Origin: Nitrospira sp.
GTDB taxonomy: Bacteria > Nitrospirota > Nitrospiria > Nitrospirales > Nitrospiraceae
NCBI GenBank assembly: GCA_024998625.1
Contig: JACOEL010000014.1
Location: forward strand, 52,714-116,713
DNA: 64,000 bases
Reading direction: 5' to 3'
Each line of letters opens with the position of its first letter. Positions within the stretch are counted from its first letter, which is position 1. Of this stretch, positions 9,496-18,400 are shown in pieces. A program made the position numbers and the translations under genes. The notes under the pieces are model-generated. The model did no database searches and was not told the origin of the DNA. It was given only the letters and a program-made list of their open reading frames with translations.

Positions 9496-9690
9496 TCACG
9501 GAATCGGATCGAAGTAATCCGGCGCGAAGGTGCGGCCGCATTGGTCGCAATGCCATTCCGGGCCGCTGTTTTTCGGGCGTCGGCCTCGGCGCTCCGGTAC
9601 GATCAATTGTGGCTCGGGTCGCATCGGAATCCGGCAGTGTGGGCAGAGGCGGGTGAGGGGGCGGGGGTTATCTGCGGGCGGTGTGTCCAT
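9496..9690 (-). CDS. Small zinc-ribbon protein, function unknown
   Basis: A 64-residue protein with two CxxC knuckles (CPHC at residues 16-19 and CDQC at 48-51), separated by a basic segment containing RRGRRPK. The four cysteines would hold one zinc ion. A much longer frame extends upstream to 10017, but the part before the ATG at 9690 has no domain character, so the short form is chosen. It follows the receiver fragment on the same strand. Such proteins may bind nucleic acid, but nothing here shows it. Confidence 0.5.
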   Translation of the reverse strand: MDTPPADNPRPLTRLCPHCRIPMRPEPQLIVPERRGRRPKNSGPEWHCDQCGRTFAPDYFDPIP

Positions 9691-10113
9691 ATGGCTTTCT
9701 GTAAAGTGCGCCCGATTCTTTGATTGCCCGGGCCGCACCAGCTCGTTGGAAATCCTGTCGAGACAGGCGGGATCAACATACCGAACTCGGCAGGGTGGCC
9801 TCAAGAGAATTGGTGCCTTCATGGATCGACCACATGGAAATGCCGCCCTGACTTGTCGATCCGAGAGCGACGTGTGGCTCCCACGAGCAGGCGAACCGAC
9901 GGCGCCGGATGGTTTGTCATGACCCCTTCTCGCTCGCCGAGCCGGCAGCCTCTGTCCGGAATCCTGGTTGCGGATGGATTGTGGGTTCGCGTAGAATTTC
10001 CTCTCCATTGCTCTCATGTGCAGATATAGGTCGTTGATTCGACGAATGGGAAGTGGGAATCGAACTCCGTCGCATACTCACTGGCCGCGGATACGATCAC
10101 TCGGGGGGGTGAA
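9691..10113. other. Intergenic region, nothing recognised
   Basis: About 420 bases between the divergent zinc-ribbon and first PilZ genes. Open frames here lack domain character. No tRNA, clear terminator or strong promoter pair was seen. Confidence 0.4.
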
Positions 10114-10488
10114 ATGACCGGTGGCAACAGACAGGTCGCTCCATTGGCCCCGCGCTCCTCGCCGGGTTCGGTCGCCGCTAAATTTCAGTTGCGGTCGTTT
10201 CGTCGTTTTCCCGTGCAGTGTTCCGTGTATTATTCCAGCGACGCGTTGCAGGGAACCGGCGTGGCCTGGAATCTCTCCCTCAATGGGTGGCGGGTCGATG
10301 GGACCCATCCGGTCGAGCCCGGAACGGTCGTGACCCTCTGCGTATTTCTTCCCGACCAGCATCCCACCGTGTTCATAGACCGCGCAGTCGTGCGGTGGTC
10401 GCGTGGGCAGGAATTTGGGATTGAGGTGAATGAGATCAAGGCCGATGAGCATGCTCGCCTCGAACAGTTCGTTACGGCCTTAGTCTGA
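10114..10488 (+). CDS. PilZ-domain protein 1
   Basis: A 124-residue single-domain protein. The c-di-GMP binding signature is present: an R-x-x-x-R box (RSFRR, about residues 29-33) and the N-x-S-x-x-G motif (NLSLNG, about 53-58), followed by the beta-barrel strands (TLCVFLPDQ, FGIEV). PilZ proteins bind cyclic di-GMP and change partner activity, for example in motility or polysaccharide export. It is the first of three related genes in a row; the second shares the GT-x-V...LS-x-x-GWR-D pattern, so they look like paralogues. An ATG with a preceding GGGGGGG run is used as start. Confidence 0.85.
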   Translation: MTGGNRQVAPLAPRSSPGSVAAKFQLRSFRRFPVQCSVYYSSDALQGTGVAWNLSLNGWRVDGTHPVEPGTVVTLCVFLPDQHPTVFIDRAVVRWSRGQEFGIEVNEIKADEHARLEQFVTALV

Positions 10489-10649
10489 CCGCTGCCCTTC
10501 TCCATTTCTTCTTCCCGATCTGTGAGTCGCGAAATGGGACTGCCTGCCCTGATGAGAAACTGAATATTCTTGGCCATCCCCAGCGAGCTGGGTAGACTGA
10601 GTCGTAGCGAGGCTGAGACGGCATCGAGCCCGCTCCCTCGCCGGAAATC

Positions 10650-10994
10650 ATGGCTAAGTCACAGACATCTCGTTCCCATTCCCGTGTGCCCGTCAGCTGC
10701 TTCCTCTATTACCTTGGGGAGGGCCTAGTTGGAACCGGCAAGGTCTGCGATCTGTCGGTCAAGGGCTGGCGAATCGACGGGGATAAGCCGGTGACGGTCG
10801 GCATGAAACTCACGCTGCGTGTCTTTCTGCCCGATCAGCCGAAGGCGATCGATGTGGATGGGGTGACGGTTCAATGGGTGCAAGACCGTATCTTTGGTCT
10901 TGAAACCGTCAGGATGAGCGCCGCTGCCCAAGCACGCATTCACAAGTTTGTGGAGTCGGTGCTCAAGGAATCGGGATCTTCACGAGTTGCATGA
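10650..10994 (+). CDS. PilZ-domain protein 2
   Basis: A 114-residue PilZ protein. It keeps the R-x-x-x-R box (RSHSR near residues 8-12) and D-x-S-x-x-G (DLSVKG, about 34-39), both needed for cyclic di-GMP binding. It is visibly related to the upstream gene: VPVSCFLYYLGEGLVGTG against FPVQCSVYYSSDALQGTG, and LRVFLPDQP against LCVFLPDQH. It lies 161 bases downstream of the first, so the two may be separately or jointly transcribed. Partner unknown. Confidence 0.85.
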   Translation: MAKSQTSRSHSRVPVSCFLYYLGEGLVGTGKVCDLSVKGWRIDGDKPVTVGMKLTLRVFLPDQPKAIDVDGVTVQWVQDRIFGLETVRMSAAAQARIHKFVESVLKESGSSRVA

Positions 10995-11218
10995 TCCCGT
11001 GATCGTTCATCGGTTATTCGGCTCTCCGACCTCGTCTGGGTCCGGTTTGCAGCAAGCAGCTCTCGTTTCCGTACTCTCTTCCTTTCATTTCGCCGGCGAT
11101 ACCACGAACCTCCCTGAACAGGATAAGAAGCCCCGTCCGGAGAGCCCCCACCTTTCGGGGACTATCAGGCTATTCGTTGTTTTTCATATTCTGCCGAGGC
11201 ATTTGCTTGGAGGAATGG

Positions 11219-11584
11219 ATGGAACAACAGAATCGCCCGCGTTTTATCGTCGAGTGTATCGGGTCACGTTCCGAAGATGGGTTGTTGGTGTGGAACGGCC
11301 GGATGCTCGATCTCTCGATTCCGGGATGGTCACGGACCGGACTCAAAGGATTGCAAGCGGGAGACTTGCTCCAACTGCATTTGCATATTCCGGGGCAGCC
11401 CAGGCCCCTCTCGGTGAGGCTGGCGGCGATCCGCTGGGCCAGCGAGTCGAAGCTGGGGGTCGATCCCATTCTTATGGATGCCGATGACCAACTCCGTTTG
11501 AACGACTTCGTCAGCGCCCATGACAGGACTCCTCCGCTCAGTACGGATCGGAAAGAACAGATCGTCATTTCCGACGCCGGCTAG
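11219..11584 (+). CDS. PilZ-like protein 3, degenerate c-di-GMP site
   Basis: About 121 residues. The D-x-S-x-x-G motif is present (DLSIPG) followed by W, but no R-x-x-x-R box is visible in the N-terminus (NRPRF only), so cyclic di-GMP binding is doubtful. The LHLHIPGQPRPLSVRLAAIRW stretch aligns with the LRVFLPDQP...V-x-W region of the two upstream paralogues. Start chosen at the ATG 11219, which has GGAGGA about 6 bases upstream; the longer frame from 11177 has no such site. It may be a protein-interaction module derived by duplication. Confidence 0.7.
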   Translation: MEQQNRPRFIVECIGSRSEDGLLVWNGRMLDLSIPGWSRTGLKGLQAGDLLQLHLHIPGQPRPLSVRLAAIRWASESKLGVDPILMDADDQLRLNDFVSAHDRTPPLSTDRKEQIVISDAG

Positions 11585-11771
11585 TCGATTCGAATGCTCC
11601 TCCGCTTGTCCTCGCTCTTCTTCCTTCCCTGCCGGCAGGATTGCTTGACATCATCGGGCAAGATGGTGTCTCTTAGCGAAGACACATTGTCACACACACC
11701 AGCCTTTCGCCGGTCCAGTTCGGTCATGTCATAGATGGTTTGCCAGGGCGGAGGCGTGCGAGACTTGACCT

Positions 11772-13073
11772 ATGACGCCTGGCCCCCAACTTCCCGATGC
11801 GACCCATACCACCCCGCTGACGCCTGAAACGGAGGCGCAGGTCGACCAATTCGCCCATACGGACATTCTGGTCGGTATTCCCAGCTTCAACAACGTCGAA
11901 ACCATCGGACATGTCGTCAAGGCGGTGAGCGCCGGCCTGGCCAAGTATTTCCCGGAAGCCCGCGCCGTGTTGGTCAATTCGGACGGCGGTTCGACCGACG
12001 GCACGCAGCAGGTGGTCGCCCAGGCCGTGGTGGATCTGAAGACGCTGTTCATCGGCGATCAACAGAGCTCGCTCCATAAGATCATTACGCCCTATCACGG
12101 CATCCCCGGAAAGGGGAGCGCCTTCCGCACGATTTTTGAGATTGCGCGTCGCTTGAAAGCGAAGGCCTGCGCCGTCGTGGACTCGGATCTACGCAGCATC
12201 ACCCCGGAATGGATCGAATTGCTGGTGAGCCCGGTGTTCGAGCAGGGGTTCGACTACGTCGCGCCCTATTATCTGCGGCACAAGTACGACGGGACCATCA
12301 CCAACAGCATCGTCTATCCGTTGACACGCACCCTCTACGGACACCGTATCAGACAGCCCATCGGCGGCGATTTCGGATTTTCCGGCCAGTTGGCCCAGCA
12401 CTATCTCGACAAGCATGTGTGGGAATCGGAAGTGGCCAAGTTCGGCATCGACATCTGGATGACGACCGAAGCGATCGCCAGCGGAGCGCGTGTCTGTCAA
12501 AGTTTTCTGGGCGCGAAGATCCACAACCCCAAAGATCCGGCGGCGGACCTGTCGGCGATGCTGGTGCAGGTGCTCGGCGCCGTGTTCGCGTTGATGGAAG
12601 ATCACTATGCGGTGTGGGGCAAGACGGATGGCTCGAATGCGGTCCCGTTGTTCGGCTTTCAATACGAGGTCGGGGTCGAGCCGGTCAATGTGAACGTCGA
12701 TCGGATGATCAGCACCTTTCGGCAGGGCCTGAGCGATCTGGGGACGATTTGGGATCAGATTCTCGCCCCCGGTACCAGACAGAGTCTGCGGCCGTTGGGA
12801 ACCTGTTCAGCGCAAGACTTTCGTATTGCCGACAATCTGTGGGCGCGGGTCGTGTATGACGCCGCCGTGGCTTACCGCAATCGTGTGTTGCCGCGCGACC
12901 ACGTGTTGAAGGCTTTCACTCCGCTGTACCTGGGGCGAACCGCTTCATTTGTGTTGGATACCCAGGGGCTCACATCGAGTGAAGCCGAGGGTCGTATCGA
13001 AGCCTTGTGCCAGGCGTTTGAAAAGGATAAGTCTTATCTGGTGGCACGCTGGAATGAGCCACATGTAGGGTAA
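11772..13073 (+). CDS. Glycosyltransferase, glucosyl/mannosyl-3-phosphoglycerate synthase-like
   Basis: A 433-residue GT-A fold enzyme. Near the N-terminus it shows ILVGIPSFNNVETIGHVV, a nucleotide-sugar binding SDGGSTDGT, and the metal-binding D-x-D-like VVDSDLRS. The acceptor half contains PYYLRHKYDGTITNSIVYPLTRTLYG and GGDFGFSG, typical of the GT81/GpgS-type and mannosylglycerate synthase-like groups. These make phosphoglycerate glycosides that become compatible solutes. A HAD phosphatase of the matching mannosyl-3-phosphoglycerate phosphatase family lies 1.1 kb downstream on the other strand. Sugar donor and product (glucosyl- or mannosyl-glycerate) are not decided by the sequence. A plain GT2-like transferase remains possible. 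Confidence 0.7.
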   Translation: MTPGPQLPDATHTTPLTPETEAQVDQFAHTDILVGIPSFNNVETIGHVVKAVSAGLAKYFPEARAVLVNSDGGSTDGTQQVVAQAVVDLKTLFIGDQQSSLHKIITPYHGIPGKGSAFRTIFEIARRLKAKACAVVDSDLRSITPEWIELLVSPVFEQGFDYVAPYYLRHKYDGTITNSIVYPLTRTLYGHRIRQPIGGDFGFSGQLAQHYLDKHVWESEVAKFGIDIWMTTEAIASGARVCQSFLGAKIHNPKDPAADLSAMLVQVLGAVFALMEDHYAVWGKTDGSNAVPLFGFQYEVGVEPVNVNVDRMISTFRQGLSDLGTIWDQILAPGTRQSLRPLGTCSAQDFRIADNLWARVVYDAAVAYRNRVLPRDHVLKAFTPLYLGRTASFVLDTQGLTSSEAEGRIEALCQAFEKDKSYLVARWNEPHVG

Positions 13074-13130
13074 TGTGCGCGACTCGATCCATCTGAAGGC
13101 AGGCTGCAGTAGAGGCCGGAGGAGGGAAGT

Positions 13131-13838
13131 ATGAAAGAATTTTTTGAGAAGGGGCTACTCGATCCCCTGGAGTTGATGGCGCGGCAGGTGCTTGCGGTGT
13201 TGCCGAGCCTATTGGCGATGTCGATCATTTTCTTCGCGGGATTGGTGGTTGCGTGGACCGCCAGTCAGGCGCTGGAGCGCTTGCTGCGGGTGGTCGGGCT
13301 GGATCGATTGTTCGATCGACTGGGAGTGACGGGCGCATTGTTGCGTGGTGGGGTCAAGACCGATCCGTCACGTCTGGTGGGGCAGGCGGCCTATTGGCTG
13401 GTGATGATTTTCGCGACCGTCGCCGCCCTCGGTGCGCTCAATCTCCAGCCGATCAACGATTTCGCCAAGTCGTTCCTGGCCTATGTGCCGCACCTCGTGA
13501 CCGCAGGTCTCATTCTCGTCGCCGGCTGGTTATTATCCAACTTTGTGTCCCAGGCGGTGCTGATCGCCGCCGTCAACGCAGGGTTGCCTCCGGCACGACT
13601 GGTGGCGACCTGCTCACGATGGGGGATTCAACTGTTGGCGGTCGCCATGGCGCTTGAGCAACTCGGAATCGCCCAGAATATCGTGGTGGTGGGATTCGGC
13701 ATTACACTCGGTGGGCTCGTCCTGGCCGGGGCGATTGCATTCGGACTGGGCGCCAAGGATTTGGCGAAAGACTATCTTGAGCGCGGGCTTTCGATCCGCA
13801 CACGGAACGGGGCGCCTGATGACTTGCGCCATCTCTAA
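13131..13838 (+). CDS. MscS-like membrane protein with conserved TM-helix repeats
   Basis: A 235-residue integral membrane protein with about four hydrophobic segments (residues about 17-42, 88-105, 117-140 and 175-212). The pattern ILVAGWLLSNFVSQAVLIA and GFGITLGGLVLAGAIAFGLGAKDLAKDYLE matches the TM-helix repeat found in small mechanosensitive-channel-like proteins and in the pore helix region of MscS. There is no large C-terminal MscS beta domain, so channel activity is not certain. GGAGGAGGG precedes the ATG. It lies 57 bases after the glycosyltransferase, probably in one operon, which suits a role in osmotic release. Confidence 0.75.
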   Translation: MKEFFEKGLLDPLELMARQVLAVLPSLLAMSIIFFAGLVVAWTASQALERLLRVVGLDRLFDRLGVTGALLRGGVKTDPSRLVGQAAYWLVMIFATVAALGALNLQPINDFAKSFLAYVPHLVTAGLILVAGWLLSNFVSQAVLIAAVNAGLPPARLVATCSRWGIQLLAVAMALEQLGIAQNIVVVGFGITLGGLVLAGAIAFGLGAKDLAKDYLERGLSIRTRNGAPDDLRHL

Positions 13839-13885
13839 GGCAACCGCTGTTTCGACCGATCACATACAGATGAGAAGGATATGGC

Positions 13886-14113
13886 GTGACCGATAAAATT
13901 TCAGATGTCGATGCTGAGGCTAAGGCACGTCGCTGGCTGGGCGGCGAAGCGGCCGTGCCCCGTTACCCGCACCGGCGCCAGAGCCCGTTCGTGTTCAACC
14001 GCTCGCTCGTGGGCCTTGTGGCGTTTGCGGTCGGACTAGGGTTTGCCGGTGGACTTCTGGCAGGTCTCCAGTGTCTGCGTCGTCCTTCTGTCTCTGCGAA
14101 GGAGTCACCATGA
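13886..14113 (+). CDS. Small single-span membrane protein, unknown
   Basis: A 75-residue protein starting with GTG, with GAGAAGGA about 8 bases upstream. It has a charged N-terminal half (RRWLGGEAAVPRYPHRRQ) and one transmembrane helix (about 42-63, VGLVAFAVGLGFAGGLLAGL). It is 47 bases after the MscS-like gene and may belong to the same transcript. No family recognised. Confidence 0.5.
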   Translation: MTDKISDVDAEAKARRWLGGEAAVPRYPHRRQSPFVFNRSLVGLVAFAVGLGFAGGLLAGLQCLRRPSVSAKESP

Positions 14114-14168
14114 ATCGACCAGTGCAGCGTTGGTGCCGGGTAATTCGGGAGTGCCGCTCGGCTGATCG

Positions 14169-14999
14169 TCAAAGGGTCGGCAACAGATCCATGAGGCTTC
14201 GGTTCCATCCGACAGGCCCCACCCCTTCGGCGCGGGTGAGGTGGGGACACTGTACATCCGGATCGTAGGAACCGTCCGACTTCCGGACGAGGATGGGGTA
14301 GGTCACCGCTTCCAACATGGGAAGGTCGTTGAGACTATCCCCGATGCCCACGGTGATCAGGGCGTGTCCTTCCTGCTGTGCGCGCCGCTCGTACCAGGCA
14401 ATGAGTCGCCGGCTCGCAACCCCTTTATCGTTTCCTCCCATCAAATGATAGAACCGGCCCCCTCTGGTACAGCGCAAGCCACGGGTCGCCGCCGCTGCTG
14501 AGAAGCGGTGCCAGGCCATCCCATTCGATTCCACAACAACCGGCTCATCGTATTCCCGCTGAGTGGCCAGTAGAGTCTCCGCAGGAGACAGCCCGGTGAG
14601 TTCTGACACCTCTTCGAGGGAGAGATCCCCGAACCCTCGCAATCGACAACCCAGATCCCGGCCGATTTCTTTCAGCGCCGTCCGGAGCCGGACATAAGGG
14701 GTGCCGATCTCGACCACCTCGTACTCCCCGCGGGGTGCGGCCTGCTCCAAAGGAAATGGGAAATAGCCCTTGGGGATGAACAACGCCCCGCCGTTTTCGA
14801 CGATGAAGGGATGGCGATTGTCCAGGCGAAGTCGCAGCGGCTCCATTTCCGTCCGGGTCTTGCTCGAGACCAGGACAAGCGTTGCACCTAGGGTCTGAAT
14901 GGCCGAGAGAGCCTCCGTGGCTGCCTCGTAGGAATAGCTGACGGCATCGAGCAGGGTTCCGTCGAGGTCCGTAAGGATGAGGATGTGAGCCTTGGTCAA
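14169..14999 (-). CDS. HAD-IIB phosphatase, mannosyl/glucosyl-3-phosphoglycerate phosphatase family
   Basis: Removes phosphate from a glycosyl-3-phosphoglycerate to release the compatible solute. HAD motif I is DLDGTLLD near the N-terminus (nucleophile Asp), motif II is VSSKTR, and motifs III/IV are GGNDKG and GIGDSLNDLPML. The family-specific REYDEPVV and GRFYHLMGGNDKG segments match the MPGP subgroup. The start is set at the TTG at 14999 because AAGGAGGG lies 5-6 bases before it; the GTG at 15017 would place that ribosome binding site inside the gene. It converges on the glycosyltransferase/MscS-like genes, the logical upstream enzyme. Confidence 0.8.
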   Translation of the reverse strand: MTKAHILILTDLDGTLLDAVSYSYEAATEALSAIQTLGATLVLVSSKTRTEMEPLRLRLDNRHPFIVENGGALFIPKGYFPFPLEQAAPRGEYEVVEIGTPYVRLRTALKEIGRDLGCRLRGFGDLSLEEVSELTGLSPAETLLATQREYDEPVVVESNGMAWHRFSAAAATRGLRCTRGGRFYHLMGGNDKGVASRRLIAWYERRAQQEGHALITVGIGDSLNDLPMLEAVTYPILVRKSDGSYDPDVQCPHLTRAEGVGPVGWNRSLMDLLPTL

Positions 15000-15409
15000 G
15001 GAGCCCTCCTTGATCACAGTATACGAACCCCCGGTGACGGATCAAACATCATTCTCGGGCAGTCAGTGCTCACACCTGCCGACAGGTGGCTACTTCCAGC
15101 TTCTGTGTCAGAACCGGCACAGGGGAATCCCTAATCAAGATCGTGCCCGGTAATGCCGAAAAGGATAGACACATGGCTGTGTCGGAGACCCGGGTGACGT
15201 TATCCAGGTGAACGGCACGCATTCCACGGTCATCACCGCATCATGGCTCAGAAGAGGACCATGTAGTGGCCAAGGCACTTCCCTTGCTTTCCCCCGAATG
15301 GTGCAGTTTTTCAAGGCGGTGGATGGCCCGGTTGGGATAGTCCCTGCTGGCGTTTTAGTCATGGAGTTATGCGGCGCGAGAAATGTCTGTAACTTTATAG
15401 GTTTATACA
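15000..15409. other. Intergenic region, nothing firm recognised
   Basis: About 410 bases between the divergent phosphatase and giant TPR genes. It contains a short inverted repeat (CCTGCCGACAGG, about 15076-15087) and several open frames without domain character. No promoter with two good hexamers was identified. Confidence 0.4.
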
Positions 15410-18400
15410 GTGCGATCTGATAAGAAATCCCCTCTCAAGTCAGACAAAAAAATCCCTCCGAAGGTCCAAAAAAAGGGGACCATCGGCTTCAACAAAAAGT
15501 CGGCGCTTCTCGAAGATGCCATTACACAAATGAACGCCGGCAAGTACGGCCGGGCGTCCTCCGCATTGAAAGACCTGCTCGCGCTCGATCCGCTCAATGC
15601 GGAAGCCCGGCGCCTCTTTGCTACGCTCCATCTGCGGCTGGGTAGTCTCATGAGCGCCAGGACGGCGTTCGAATCGCTGGCTCGGGAAGCGATGGAGCGG
15701 CAGGACTATTGGTTGGCGGAGTCGCTCCTGCGGGAATATCTGACGGCGGGACCCCGCTATGTTCCTTTCCTGGAGATGTTGGGCCGTGTCTATGAGGAAA
15801 AGGGCGACGTCATGGCGGCGGTGGCGGAGTATGGCAAGGCGGTGGAGGTGTTGCTGGAAGATCCGGACACCGACCATCCGAACCGGGCCAGCGATCTCTT
15901 TGCCCGGATTCGTTCTCTAGCCCCAGGAAGTCCGGTGGCCTTTCGTTTCGCGGCCATGTTTGACACGGTTACAGGGCAGGTCCTGCAGGCTTCTCCCCAG
16001 CCTTCTGCGGTCGATGCTCTCAACGAGACCGCTCAAGCTCCGGCATTCACCGAGACTCCGCCTGATACAGACTCTGCGGAGGTCATGCCTTGGGAGCAAG
16101 TGGAGACGGTCTCCAGCGATGTCCCACGCCAAGAGGAGATCCAGATCTCGGCGGTCGAGCAGTCACCTGAGGTGATCGCTGCCGCCACTCCCTCTTCGAC
16201 TCTGGAGGCGGTGACGGAAGGTCTGCCGCAGGCTAAGCCAGAGGAGTCACTGTCGGTCACCCTGCCGGTCGATGCGTCACAGGAGTCGGAGGTTCAACCT
16301 CAATCTGCGTTCTCCGTTTCAGCCGTCACTCCGGCTGTGGAGCCGGTGCAGGGTGTCGGTGAAAGTGATCTTCCTGTCTTAGGTCTCGCTCCGGCTTCGA
16401 CAGAGCCACCCGAAATCGTGTCTGCACCGGTTGCTGAGGTGTCCCGTCCGATGATTGACGCGTCGGCGAAAACCGGTCCCGAGTCGATCGCTACACCGTC
16501 GGCACAGTCCGCGCCGATGCCCTGGGATCAAGTGGAAGAGGCCGCTGGGATCATTCCTCCGCAGCCCGATGGACCGGCGGCGTCTCCGGCTGGCATTGGT
16601 CCTCCCCCTTCAGGAGAGACGGCCTCTACACCGTCAGTGGCCGAGTCGGCAGTCCCCACGATTGAGGTTCTCACGCAGTCCAGTGCGCACCCGATTGCCA
16701 CAGCACCGGCGAGCCCCGCGCCGATGCCTTGGGACCAGATCGAAGAGGTTGCGGTCGTAATCCCTTCGCTGCCGCCGAGTCCGGAACCGTTCATGGTTGA
16801 ACCCGAGTCATTGCCGCCCACGCAGAGCGAAGTGTCAACGCTGCCGTTGGACGGGGTGGCTCCAGTCCAACCTGTCGAACATGAACCGCCGGTTGCCGCC
16901 GCTCCGATGTCGCTCGACGAGATGGGCCTCTCGCCACCAGCGTCTGGGCCCCTCGCGCCGACGATCGAAGTGCTCACGCAGGCCAGTAATCACCCGATTG
17001 CCCAAGCGCCGACAAGTCCTGCGCCGATGCCCTGGGATCAGATCGAAGAAGCAACAGGTGCTGTGGATCCGCGCACTGAGACCCTGTTGGAGCCTGGAAC
17101 GGCCGAGGTCAAGCAAACGATCGAGTCATCTGCAACCAACCAGGCGGCCGAGGTCGGTCAGGCTGCGGAGTCGCTTCCGTCATCGCGTCCTGCGGAACTC
17201 ACCTCATCGGGACTCTCATGGGAGGAAATTCTTGCCGCCGTGGCGGCCATGCAAGCGTCTCCCCCGCCTGCTCAGACGCTTTCGGATGGTGAGCAGAAGC
17301 CTGCTTCCGACGCTGCGGTACAGGAGCAGATGGCCGGCGCCTTCACGGCTACACCAGTTCCCGCAGAGGAAGAGTCTCCCTTGTTTGAGGCGACGGTATC
17401 GGGCATTCCGGCTGATCAGGCCGGAGCAGTCACACCCCTGTCGGCGCCCATGCCATGGGAACAGATTGAAGTGGACGAGGTCACGATTCCGCGCCAGGAG
17501 CCTGAGCCGGAATTCGGTTCGGCCTCTGCCGAGGGTGCCGTGGCAGTGCAGGACTCTACGGTGGCGCGGTCTGTCGTATCCGACGCGGTTGAGGCAACGG
17601 TTGCTGGAGCGGCTTGTTCGGTTGAGACCGTTGCTGATCGTGCTGTGGAGCCTGCTGCCACAGGGGCCTCTGAGTGGCGGATTCTCTCCCCGGATACTCC
17701 GATCGCGGCGCCTGAGGATTCTGCTTGTATTCCAGTCGAGCCCTCCAAGGCGGTCGAGGCGCCTACTCCGGACGCCGTGCCTGAAGCTGAACAATCGGCC
17801 GAATCCACGATCGATCGAGCGGAGGAGCCTCCGTTGCGCCTGGCCGACAGTGAGTCGGTTGTCGCCACGGTGTCGGAGGAACCGTCACCTGTTCCAGTCG
17901 AACCGGTGACGGAGTTTGCCATTGCCGCCAGCACGGACGTGACGCCGATGGAACCAGAGCGGGTCGCCGTCGTAGAGCCTCAGGCACCGGTCGGCGAGGG
18001 CGTTGCGGAGCTGCCTTCGGAACCAGTCCAGCCGGTGGAGCAGCCCGCGGAGATACTTTGCGCACAGGAGGTCATGGCCGAACCCGCGCGGGAGGCGGTC
18101 GCCGAGGACCTAGCTCCTGCTGCCACGCCGTTGCTAGCCGACGGGAAATCGGTTGCGGGAGTGGGGCCGGTTGATCCGTTGTCGCCTGCAGCTCTTAAGG
18201 TGACACCTGAGCAAGAGCCGGAAATGGCGTTGGTCGATCAGGAGCGATCCTCGACGCCAGCGGTGGAGATTCGTGACGTTGATACCGTTGCCCCAAGCCA
18301 ATCCGTTATTCTCCCGGTGGAGGCACCGCTGACCCCCGTCATGCCGGGCCCTGAAGCAGTCTCACTTTTCCCAGCTCCTCGGCCGGTTATTGAAGAAGCG

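Noticed and set aside
10055..10085. Sequence resembling a tRNA T-arm (GGGAATCGAACTCC) as a possible attachment-site copy
   Set aside because: The loop and stem do not fold as a T arm and it does not match the tRNA-His 3' end.
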